This document shows positions 34,332-40,166 of a DNA stretch of 62,234 bases, piece after piece. Location of the stretch: positions 1 to 62,234 of the forward strand of contig CAYUTJ010000001.1 of NCBI GenBank assembly GCA_964447735.1, in the 5' to 3' direction. The notes beneath the pieces were generated by a model. That model had not been told where the DNA came from and made no database searches. It saw nothing but the letters and a program-made list of their open reading frames with translations. Source of the stretch: CAYSYN01 sp964447735 (lineage in GTDB: Bacteria; Patescibacteriota; Minisyncoccia; Minisyncoccales; GBS-2). Made by a program: the position numbers and the translations under genes. Position 1 is the first letter of the stretch, and the number at the start of each line of letters is the position of its first letter.

Positions 34332-35440
34332 TTTTTTCTTATTTTAAATTTCTTTTCCAATTTTTTTAGACTCTCCATTACCCCTGTATATTCTAACTCT
34401 GACATTGAAAGCATCGCTGCTCCATAAAAGCCCTGCTTTCTTATTTCTTTTGCTTTTTGAGCTGCTTCTTCCCTCACCTTATCCCAAAATGGATGATCAA
34501 AACAATCTGCAGGTCCTGTTAATTTACCATTTTTCATCGAGAAAGCTAAACAAGAAATAACGGGAGGACCATCAAAGAAAGAAATGGAAGAATTCATCTT
34601 TACTGGCATCAAAGGTCCAATATGAGAACCTCTCATGAAACCTGAAACGAAAGGAGCTATCGCAAAAGGCTCTAAAATCTCACCAGTTGCTGGAAAATTC
34701 TTTTGAGTTCTCACTAACATTACAGGATCATCTTTTCCAACATATTTTCCAGCAATGTTGTGCAATCTCGTAGTTGAGGCAGAAACTACCTGTTCACCAG
34801 TAGCCCTTGAAAAGATTGACTCTATTACAAACCTTCCAGGATCCCTTAAAAGGCAAGCGATATCATAAATTTCTTCTGGAGTAACTAACTCGATGATTTT
34901 ATCAGCTTCTGTATAAGAAACATCCATAATTATGAATTTGAAGCCTTTTTTCAAAACTGGACTCAAAATCAAGCCTGCACAATACATGGGATCAGCAAAA
35001 GCTAAATATAAAGGTAAATTAAAAGCTCCGGGTTCTGTTTTATCAGCCATAAACATTAAAAAGGGTTCAGCTGGTCTTTCTTCAAACTCCATTTCAGCCA
35101 CTTGGGGCCCCATCCCTTTAACATTTCCTGAGAAAGCTTCAACTAAAAGATCCTGACCCGCTCCATAAAGTCCTTGAGATTTGGCAACTTCTGTTGCTTT
35201 CAAAAAAGCATCCCAACAAAGTTTATGGACTTCAGGATTCGAAACCCCCCTCTGATGAGACGTTAAAATCGAAATATCATCTCCAGTATGACAAACAAAA
35301 TAATCTAGAATTAAACCTTTTTCTTTCCCCTCTTTTTCAATATGTTCTTTTATTGCCTTTAACATTTCGTCTGAGGGTTTAATATGCCCTCCTATAGAGC
35401 CTACATCTGCTTTGATGATTGATAATGTAATTTTTGCCAT
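34328..35440 (-). CDS. fbp: Archaeal-type fructose-1,6-bisphosphate aldolase/phosphatase
   Basis: The 370-aa protein is a class V FBPase, the bifunctional enzyme that condenses triose phosphates and dephosphorylates the product in gluconeogenesis. Visible motifs are the N-terminal SIIKADVGSIGGHIKPSDEM, VCHTGDDISILTSH, YGAGQDLLVEAFSGNVKGMG, FADPMYCAGL, the aldolase Lys region FRGSHIGPLMPVKMN-like (here FMRGSHIGPLMPVKMNSS) and PFWDKVREEA. Length and motifs match archaeal enzymes closely. The family is common in archaea and deep-branching or thermophilic bacteria. It complements tpiA elsewhere in this window. Confidence 0.94.
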   Translation of the reverse strand: MAKITLSIIKADVGSIGGHIKPSDEMLKAIKEHIEKEGKEKGLILDYFVCHTGDDISILTSHQRGVSNPEVHKLCWDAFLKATEVAKSQGLYGAGQDLLVEAFSGNVKGMGPQVAEMEFEERPAEPFLMFMADKTEPGAFNLPLYLAFADPMYCAGLILSPVLKKGFKFIIMDVSYTEADKIIELVTPEEIYDIACLLRDPGRFVIESIFSRATGEQVVSASTTRLHNIAGKYVGKDDPVMLVRTQKNFPATGEILEPFAIAPFVSGFMRGSHIGPLMPVKMNSSISFFDGPPVISCLAFSMKNGKLTGPADCFDHPFWDKVREEAAQKAKEIRKQGFYGAAMLSMSELEYTGVMESLKKLEKKFKIRKK

Positions 35441-35489
35441 AAAGATTAAATCAATTAAGTTTGACCTTTCTTTTTAATTATATAACATT

Positions 35490-36488
35490 TTACCTTAGAT
35501 ATTTTGCCTTAGCAATGTTGTGTTCCTTTAAAGTTTTGCTAAAAATTGTATTTCCTTCAGGCGTTGTTAAATAATACCAATAATCTGATTGTTGAGGAGA
35601 AATTGCTGCCAAAATTGATTCTAAGCCTGGATTGCAAATTGGAGTTGGAGGGAGTCCTTTGTATTTATAAGTGTTATAGGGAGAATCAATTTTTAAATCT
35701 TCTGCTGGAATTTTAATCGTTTTTTTGCCTGTAATGAAAGTAATTGTAGCGTCAACTTGCAAAGGAATTTCATTTTCCAACCTTTTCCATAAAATCCCAG
35801 CAACTAATTTTTTATCTTCAAAGGTCTTTACTTCTTTTTCTAAGAGGGAAGCTAAAATAAGAATATCGTAAAGCGATTTTCCTTTTTCTGAAATTTCTTC
35901 CCTTAGTTTTTCATTAACTTTTTTATCAAAATTATCTAGAAATTTTGAAATTATTTCCTCTTCTGTCTCCCCTTTCTTTACAAAATAAGTATCTGGGAAT
36001 AAAAATCCTTCTAAATCTTCAGCTTTAACATCTTTTAAAAATTCGTATTTTTCTCTCCAATATTTTAATTTTATTTTTTCTAAGAAATTTTCTTTTTTTA
36101 AAATTCCCTTTTCTTCTAAATATTCAGCAATTTCATTTTTATTTTCTCCTTCAACAATTGTAATTTTTTCAAAAATAACATCGCCTTCAATTAGTTTTTG
36201 AGCAATTTCAAAAGGGGTCATTGAAGGCGAAAGCAAATAATAACCTGCTTGAAGGCTTTTTGTCTTTCCTTTCAAAACCAAATACAGCAAAAAAGAAAAT
36301 TCAGACTTAATCAATCTTTCTTTTTTTAAATTTTTTGCAATTTCAAAAGCTCCTTGTCCTTTTTTGACTTGAAAAATTTGAGGAGGACTTGATTTCTCTT
36401 TTAAGGGTAAATAGAAATTCGACAAAATTAGAAAGAAAAGAAAGAGAAAAATTAAAAATAGGAAAATTAAAATCGCTCTTTTTTTCAT
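35490..36488 (-). CDS. mltG: Endolytic murein transglycosylase MltG
   Basis: MltG cuts nascent glycan strands at the inner membrane and sets their length. The 332-aa protein has one N-terminal membrane helix (ILIFLFLIFLFLFFLILSNF), a LysM-like segment (IFQVKKGQGAFEIAKNLKKE) and the YceG domain with LEGFLFPDTYFVKKGETEEE, the catalytic ILASLLEKEVKTFEDKKLVA, LQVDATITFITGKK and SPYNTYKYKGLPPTPICNPG. It overlaps pcm by 4 nt. Confidence 0.95.
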   Translation of the reverse strand: MKKRAILIFLFLIFLFLFFLILSNFYLPLKEKSSPPQIFQVKKGQGAFEIAKNLKKERLIKSEFSFLLYLVLKGKTKSLQAGYYLLSPSMTPFEIAQKLIEGDVIFEKITIVEGENKNEIAEYLEEKGILKKENFLEKIKLKYWREKYEFLKDVKAEDLEGFLFPDTYFVKKGETEEEIISKFLDNFDKKVNEKLREEISEKGKSLYDILILASLLEKEVKTFEDKKLVAGILWKRLENEIPLQVDATITFITGKKTIKIPAEDLKIDSPYNTYKYKGLPPTPICNPGLESILAAISPQQSDYWYYLTTPEGNTIFSKTLKEHNIAKAKYLR

Positions 36489-37099
36489 TTTTCGATTAAA
36501 GGAACGAAAACAAAACCCGGAAATTCTTTTTCTTCAAAATTTTCCTCAGATTTTTTTACAAAAAGCCAAATCGAAGTTGCAATTGGGGTGACAATTTTTC
36601 CGCCAACTTTTAATTGTTCTTTCCAAGCAGAATAGCATTTTTTAGCAGAAGCTGAAACCAAAATTTTATCAAAAGGTGCTTCTTTTTTATATCCCTTTGT
36701 TCCATCTGCACAGATTATCTCAGCTATTTTCTTTTCTATAAAATTGTATTTTTCTACATTTTTCTTCCCAAATTTTACTAATTCTGGAACAATCTCAATT
36801 CCGATTACTTTTCCCTTTTCTCCAACAATTTCTGCTAAAAGAGCTGTTGTCCAACCAGAGCCAGATCCTATATCTAAAATTTTCTCCCCTTCTTGAGGTT
36901 GCAAAAGTTCTAACATAAAAGCTACGACAAGAGGCTGGGAGATAGTTTGGCCATAACCTATGGGTAAAGCTTCATTTAATTCTGCTAAATGTTTAATATT
37001 TTCAGGCAAAAAATCTACTCTCTTTATCTTCTGGAAAGCCTCAATTATTTTTGGAGTTTTTAACCATCCTTCTTTAATTAAAGAATCAATTAAATTCAT
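36485..37099 (-). CDS. pcm: Protein-L-isoaspartate O-methyltransferase
   Basis: The enzyme methylates isoaspartyl residues for repair of aged proteins. The 204-aa protein shows the family opening RVDFLPENIKHLAELNEALP, the substrate loop IGYGQTISQPLVVAFMLELL, SAM motif I ILDIGSGSGWTTALLAEIVG, and KILVSASAKKCYSAWKEQLK. Length is normal. It overlaps its neighbours on both sides by 4-14 nt. Confidence 0.93.
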   Translation of the reverse strand: MNLIDSLIKEGWLKTPKIIEAFQKIKRVDFLPENIKHLAELNEALPIGYGQTISQPLVVAFMLELLQPQEGEKILDIGSGSGWTTALLAEIVGEKGKVIGIEIVPELVKFGKKNVEKYNFIEKKIAEIICADGTKGYKKEAPFDKILVSASAKKCYSAWKEQLKVGGKIVTPIATSIWLFVKKSEENFEEKEFPGFVFVPLIEK

Positions 37100-37439
37100 T
37101 CTTTTTGAAAATGATTTTGAAAACTTCTTTATCTGTTTGAAAATCGTGCCAGATTACTCCAATCAAACAACCCAGAGAAAAGGGTTTTAAAAGAAAATGA
37201 ATTTGAAATAAAAAACCAAAGAGAATTATTAAAATTCCAGAAATCCAATGATGAAGTTTTATTCTTAAATTTTGAAAGAAAGGAATAAAAAGAGAAGAGG
37301 GAAGATTAAATTTTAAAGTAAGTTTTTCAATGTAAATTTTAGACAAAAAATATCCCAAAATCGTTCCCAAAAATGCCTCAAAAGAAAAAAACAATGAAGA
37401 GATTGGTAAAAGATATTTTAAATGATTTTTTTTGATCAT
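37086..37439 (-). CDS. Small polytopic membrane protein after tRNA-Trp
   Basis: The 117-aa product has about three hydrophobic segments (YLLPISSLFFSFEAFLGTIL, then WISGILIILFGFLFQIHFLL, then FSLGCLIGVIWHDF). The IKLHHWISGI and IGVIWHD histidines recall small conserved membrane proteins of CPR genomes (impression). I chose the ATG at 37439, immediately after the CCA end of tRNA-Trp; the longer frame to 37499 would read through the tRNA. It overlaps pcm by 14 nt. Function unknown. Confidence 0.6.
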   Translation of the reverse strand: MIKKNHLKYLLPISSLFFSFEAFLGTILGYFLSKIYIEKLTLKFNLPSSLFIPFFQNLRIKLHHWISGILIILFGFLFQIHFLLKPFSLGCLIGVIWHDFQTDKEVFKIIFKKNEFN

Positions 37440-37515
37440 TGGCGGGGACGCCAGGATTCGAACCTGGAAAACGGGATTTGGAGTCCCGTGGTTTGCCAAT
37501 TAAGCCTACGTCCCC
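37440..37515 (-). tRNA. tRNA-Trp (anticodon CCA), with encoded 3' CCA
   Basis: The cloverleaf has acceptor GGGGACG/CGTCCCC, anticodon stem CGGGA/TCCCG with loop CTCCAAA, T arm CCAGG-TTCGAAT-CCTGG, discriminator G and a genomic CCA (37440-37442). The D stem is weak (one mismatch). Its 5' end coincides with the edge of an assembly gap. Confidence 0.93.
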
Positions 37516-37615
37516 NNNNNNNNNNNNNNNNNNNNNNNNNNNNNNNNNNNNNNNNNNNNNNNNNNNNNNNNNNNNNNNNNNNNNNNNNNNNNNNNNNNNN
37601 NNNNNNNNNNNNNNN
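37516..37615. other. Assembly gap inside a tRNA cluster
   Basis: 100 N without duplicated flanks. It removes the 3' part of tRNA-Thr(GGU) and possibly further tRNAs before tRNA-Trp, so real sequence of unknown length is missing. Confidence 0.9.
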
Positions 37616-37670
37616 ACCCACGACCTCCGCATTACCAGAGCGGTGCTCTAACCGACTGAGCTATCCCGGC
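37616..37670 (-). tRNA. tRNA-Thr (anticodon GGU), 3' part lost in gap
   Basis: The 5' acceptor GCCGGGA, D arm GCTC-AGTCGGTTA-GAGC, and anticodon arm CCGCT-CTGGTAA-TGCGG (anticodon GGT) are present, then the start of a T stem (GTGGGT) before the N run. The anticodon stem has a T-T mismatch at 31-39. Confidence 0.9.
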
Positions 37671-37671
37671 C

Positions 37672-37754
37672 TGGGTGGGGAGGGATTTGCACCCCCGAAG
37701 GCATACGCCACGTGGTTTACAGCCACGCCCGTTTGGCTACTCCGGAACCCACCC
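37672..37754 (-). tRNA. tRNA-Tyr (anticodon GUA)
   Basis: A class II cloverleaf: acceptor GGGTGGG/CCCACCC, D loop GAGTAGCCAAA, anticodon stem CGTGG/CCACG with loop CTGTAAA, long variable arm, and T loop TGCAAAT. The D loop has A at position 18 and the T loop G at position 55, both unusual. Only one base separates it from tRNA-Thr(GGU), and CCA is not encoded. Confidence 0.93.
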
Positions 37755-37800
37755 TTTTCCTTCAATAGAGGGAACCAAGTTTCCCCCTCGATTGCGCTCT

Positions 37801-37824
37801 GGTTTCGTGATCAATCACGAAACC
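37801..37824. other. 10-bp inverted repeat in the tRNA-Tyr leader
   Basis: GGTTTCGTGA and TCACGAAACC form a perfect stem around a TCAA loop. On the minus strand the hairpin is followed by AGAGCG and then a second weak stem-loop (GAGGGGGAA with TTCCCTC) that ends just before tRNA-Tyr. It resembles, but does not clearly match, the two structured elements near 39.2 and 39.4 kb. Confidence 0.6.
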
Positions 37825-37850
37825 TCCGCTGTCACCCCCTCCTAAAGGTA

Positions 37851-37879
37851 AAAATACCAAACTTTTCATTTTTATTCAA
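37851..37879 (-). promoter_or_regulatory. Predicted promoter of the tRNA-Tyr/Thr/Trp cluster
   Basis: On the minus strand TTGAAT (37874-37879) and TATTTT (37851-37856) are 17 nt apart. The -35 box overlaps the trmD stop. A structured leader of about 90 nt would precede tRNA-Tyr. Confidence 0.45.
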
Positions 37880-38552
37880 TAACTTTTTTGTGCTTTTCTC
37901 GCCACTCTTTGATTTTTTTGTGATTTCCAGATAATAAAACTTTTGGAACTTTCCAGAAAATTCCTTTTTTGGGAGAGAAAACAGCTGGTCTTGTGTATTG
38001 AGCATATTCAACAAAACCTTTAGTTTTTGTTATCCTTTCTTTTAATAATTCAGTCTTTCCCAACACCCCGGGAATCAATCTTGAAACAGCTTCAATTACT
38101 ACCATTGCTGGGATTTCCCCTCCCATCAAATCATAAGGGCCAATCGAAAGTGTAATGTCTGCTATATATTTTGCCACTCTCTCATCAACTCCTTCATATC
38201 TCCCACAGATTAAAATCAGATGTTTAAGTTTTGAAAATTTTAATGCCATTCTTTGATTAAATTGTTTTCCTCGTGGAGTAAAGAGAATAATTTTTCTTTC
38301 TCTTTTTTTTGCTTTTCTTTTCTTTTTGATTTTACTAACTGCTCTGTAAATTGGCTCTACTTTTAAGACCATTCCTAATCCTCCCCCATAAGGTCTATCA
38401 TCAACTGTTTTGTGTTTGTCTTGAGTAAAATCTCTTAAATTCCAGATTCTAATTTTAATCTTTCGTTTTTGAATTGCTTTTTTGATAAAGGATTCTTTTA
38501 AAAATCCATCAAAAATCTTTGGAAAAATTGTAATGATATCAAAATAAAGCAT
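37872..38552 (-). CDS. trmD: tRNA (guanine-37-N1)-methyltransferase
   Basis: TrmD methylates G37 next to the anticodon to prevent frameshifting. The 226-aa SPOUT enzyme shows YFDIITIFPKIFDGFLKESF, the RPYGGGLGMVLKVEPI loop, LILICGRYEGVDERVAKYI and the trefoil-knot segment SIGPYDLMGGEIPAMVVIEA. Length is normal. khpA lies upstream as in the common rpsP-khpA-rimM-trmD order, but rpsP, rimM and rplS are not here. Confidence 0.96.
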   Translation of the reverse strand: MLYFDIITIFPKIFDGFLKESFIKKAIQKRKIKIRIWNLRDFTQDKHKTVDDRPYGGGLGMVLKVEPIYRAVSKIKKKRKAKKRERKIILFTPRGKQFNQRMALKFSKLKHLILICGRYEGVDERVAKYIADITLSIGPYDLMGGEIPAMVVIEAVSRLIPGVLGKTELLKERITKTKGFVEYAQYTRPAVFSPKKGIFWKVPKVLLSGNHKKIKEWREKHKKVIE

Positions 38553-38575
38553 TAAGAGAATTTTATCAAATTTAA

Positions 38576-38599
38576 AGGGCAGAGAAAATTCTCTGCCCT
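38576..38599. terminator. Strong hairpin between khpA and trmD
   Basis: AGGGCAGAGAA and TTCTCTGCCCT form an 11-bp perfect stem with a two-base gap (about 10 bp with a four-base loop). The downstream tract on the minus strand is only TTTAAATTT, so it may be a weak terminator or an mRNA-stabilising hairpin. Confidence 0.5.
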
Positions 38600-38625
38600 A
38601 AATAGAGCCGCAGATTCTCCCGATT

Positions 38626-38892
38626 TTAGGATGCTTTTTTTTCTGGCTCTTCTATCCTCAGCGTCACCCTGGCATGATTTTTAAGGCCAATGATTCTAAT
38701 TAAGTGTCTGATTGCCTTTACAGTCTGTCCTTGCTTTCCAATGATCTGTCCCATGTCTTCAGGGTGAACTTTGAGAGAGAGTAAAACTCCCATTTCATCA
38801 ACCTTCCTTTCAATCTTTGCTGCTTCAGGGTGATCGCAGAGGGCTTTGACTACATATTCTAGGAATTCTTGGTCTGGTTTTTTTTCTGCCAT
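38626..38892 (-). CDS. khpA: KH-domain RNA-binding protein KhpA
   Basis: The 88-aa protein is a single type II KH domain with the GxxG loop IIGKQGQTVKAIRHLIRII. The start EFLEYVVKALCDHPEAAKIE matches the YlqC/KhpA family, whose members bind RNA, often with KhpB/Jag. It sits between the tRNA-Asp cluster and trmD. No promoter close to its ATG is obvious, so it may be expressed from the upstream tRNA transcript. Confidence 0.9.
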   Translation of the reverse strand: MAEKKPDQEFLEYVVKALCDHPEAAKIERKVDEMGVLLSLKVHPEDMGQIIGKQGQTVKAIRHLIRIIGLKNHARVTLRIEEPEKKAS

Positions 38893-38954
38893 GAATTCTT
38901 TCTTTCAAGAATTTTGACCTTTACCAGGATTCTCTCTGTTCTTTATCAATCGAG

Positions 38955-39062
38955 AGAATCTGGCCGCCCCTCGAGGGGCAGAAAGCGGGCCTTCGCTTCG
39001 ATGAAGCTCCAGCCGTGCAAGCGGGTCTTCGCCTCGACGAAGCGGGGTACGGCCCGCGAAGG
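38955..39062. other. GC-rich structured spacer with imperfect direct repeats
   Basis: This stretch is far richer in GC than the rest of the window and has no coding potential that I trust. It contains a 12-bp palindrome CCCCTCGAGGGG (38967-38978). Two 24-bp direct repeats (38984-39007 and 39020-39043) differ by three transitions, and each can form a CTTCG/CGAAG (or TGAAG) hairpin. It lies directly downstream of tRNA-Asp. Confidence 0.6.
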
Positions 39063-39138
39063 CGGGGACGATGGGATTTGAACCCACGTTCTCTGCCGTG
39101 ACAGGGCAGCGTGTTAGACCGGGCTACACCACGTCCCC
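39063..39138 (-). tRNA. tRNA-Asp (anticodon GUC)
   Basis: Acceptor GGGGACG/CGTCCCC, D arm GTGT-AGCCCGGTCTA-ACAC, anticodon stem CTGCC/GGCAG with loop CTGTCAC, T arm with loop TTCAAAT, and discriminator G. The next bases are CCT, so CCA is not encoded. Confidence 0.95.
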
Positions 39139-39144
39139 TCGCGC

Positions 39145-39246
39145 CACCAACGCCTCGCCTTTACTAGCTCAAACTGCTTTCGCAGTTTGAGAGAAATTCG
39201 CTCGGCGTGGTGTCGCTCTCTCCAACCTCGCTTCGCTCAGTTGGAG
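39145..39246 (-). ncRNA. Structured element A between tRNA-Met and tRNA-Asp
   Basis: On the minus strand three helices are seen in order. P1 is a hairpin closed by CTCCAAC/GTTGGAG (39220-39246). P2 is a long-range stem CACCACGCC/GGCGTTGGTG (39204-39212 with 39145-39154). P3 is a perfect 10-bp hairpin CTCAAACTGC/GCAGTTTGAG (39168-39191) inside P2. Linkers such as AGAGCGACACC and GAGCTAGT resemble those of element B 230 bp away, while helix bases differ but stay paired. It ends a few bases before tRNA-Asp. Function unknown. Confidence 0.55.
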
Positions 39247-39296
39247 GCCTCTTTAATTGCTAATTACTAAACACTAATCATTAACTACTAATTTAT

Positions 39297-39367
39297 TGTC
39301 GGGGGTGGGAATTGAACCCACACCTAGGCCTTATGAGAGCCCCGCTCTGCCATTGAGCTACCCCGAC
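39297..39367 (-). tRNA. tRNA with anticodon CAU (elongator Met or Ile2)
   Basis: Acceptor GTCGGGG/CCCCGAC is fully paired, D arm GCTC-AATGGCA-GAGC, anticodon stem GGGCT/GGCCT with loop CTCATAA, T arm GTGGG-TTCAATT-CCCAC, discriminator A. Full pairing at 1-72 argues against an initiator; whether C34 is modified to lysidine (Ile) cannot be told from sequence. Confidence 0.9.
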
Positions 39368-39373
39368 GCGGGC

Positions 39374-39474
39374 CACCGGCACCTCGCATGACCAGCTCAT
39401 TTTGCTTCGCAAAATGAGGAATCTACGTTCGGTGCGGTGTCCCTTTCTCCAGCCGGTCCATGGACCGGCTGGAG
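39374..39474 (-). ncRNA. Structured element B between the two CAU tRNAs
   Basis: It has the same architecture as element A. P1 is a hairpin with CTCCAGCCGG/CCGGCTGGAG arms (39447-39474), P2 is CACCGCACC/GGTGCCGGTG (39431-39439 with 39374-39383), and P3 is CTCATTTTGC/GCAAAATGAG (39396-39418). Linkers AAAGGGACACC and GAGCTGGT match those of A. On the plus strand P1 is followed by TTTTTATTT, so it could also act as a terminator in that direction. It lies directly upstream of a CAU tRNA. Confidence 0.55.
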
Positions 39475-39482
39475 GTTTTTAT

Positions 39483-39554
39483 TTGCGGGGGTGGGAATTG
39501 CACCCACGATCTCCAGCTTATGGGGCTGGCGAGGTACTACTCCTCTACCCCGCT
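39483..39554 (-). tRNA. Initiator-like tRNA-fMet (CAU) with unusual features
   Basis: Positions 1 and 72 are an A-A mismatch before the GCGGGG/CCCCGC acceptor, the hallmark of an unpaired 1-72 end in bacterial initiators. The anticodon stem is CCAGC/GCTGG, without the usual three G-C pairs, and the loop is CCCATAA with C at position 33. The D loop AGTAGTA has A18 and the T loop TGCAATT has G55. It is the first gene of the tRNA cluster. Confidence 0.85.
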
Positions 39555-39607
39555 TCTGCGTGGCCATACCTGCTTCAATGTGACAAAAGCCCGCAAAGAT
39601 AGTTTCA

Positions 39608-39636
39608 ATTATATCAAATTTTAAATTGCCTGTAAA
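39608..39636 (-). promoter_or_regulatory. Strong promoter of the fMet/Met/Asp tRNA cluster
   Basis: On the minus strand TTTACA (39631-39636) and a perfect TATAAT (39608-39613) are 17 nt apart, inside the last codons of the upstream gene. The predicted leader before the initiator tRNA is about 47 nt. It is the best consensus promoter in the window, as expected for stable RNA. Confidence 0.75.
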
Positions 39637-40166
39637 TCTTTTAAAGCTCTTTCATAAACTGATAAAATTTTCTTTGCTTCTTCAAAAGAAAGCCTATAAC
39701 TGGGATCTTCAATAATTGCTCTTTTTACTTTTGTAGCTTCTTTCACTTCATCTATATTAGATAAAATATCTTCTGTCAAGAATTCCAATTTTTCTTCCAA
39801 AGTTTCTCCTTTATATCCTTGCCTTTTTAAAAATTGATCTAAAAGGGAATCAGCTTCCAAAATTGCCAATTTTAACTCAGCCTCAATTCCAGAGGCTACT
39901 CTTTCTTTTATCTTTTTCCATTTTGGTAAAAATATTTGAGCTTCAAAAGGTTTAAAAGTCAAAAACTCTTTTAAGTCTTGTAAAAAAGCTCTTTTTAACC
40001 AACTAGTGAAAATTAAAGCCCAAATTATATATCCCAAGAAAAAAAAGCCAAAGATTAAAAAAATCACTTTAAAAACAAAAAGCCAAAATTGGATTTTGGG
40101 ATCTAAAAGTTGAGGTTCTAAAATGAAAATTTTAATTTGTTGTAAAAAATCTTCAAAGGTCATCAT
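39621..40166 (-). CDS. Membrane protein of unknown function after gatA
   Basis: The 181-aa product has one or two membrane segments near the N-terminus (FWLFVFKVIFLIFGFFFLGY and YIIWALIFTSWL). A cytosolic helical domain follows, rich in charged residues (GIEAELKLAILEADSLLDQF, LEEKLEFLTEDILSNIDEVK, YRLSFEEAKKILSVYERALK). It overlaps gatA by 14 nt. Similar proteins occur in Parcubacteria (impression). The tRNA promoter lies in its last codons. Confidence 0.7.
   Translation of the reverse strand: MMTFEDFLQQIKIFILEPQLLDPKIQFWLFVFKVIFLIFGFFFLGYIIWALIFTSWLKRAFLQDLKEFLTFKPFEAQIFLPKWKKIKERVASGIEAELKLAILEADSLLDQFLKRQGYKGETLEEKLEFLTEDILSNIDEVKEATKVKRAIIEDPSYRLSFEEAKKILSVYERALKDLQAI

Noticed and set aside
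37440..37499. Extension of the 117-aa membrane protein into tRNA-Trp
   Set aside because: The extra N-terminal residues are translated tRNA sequence; the ATG directly after CCA is sufficient.
39368..39480. Elements A and B as degenerate tRNA genes
   Set aside because: No anticodon arm or T loop can be drawn, and the three-helix plan differs from a cloverleaf.
39402..39602. Plus-strand ORFs over the tRNA cluster
   Set aside because: They run through tRNA genes and hairpins and have no protein-like features; GC-rich structured sequence gives long chance frames.
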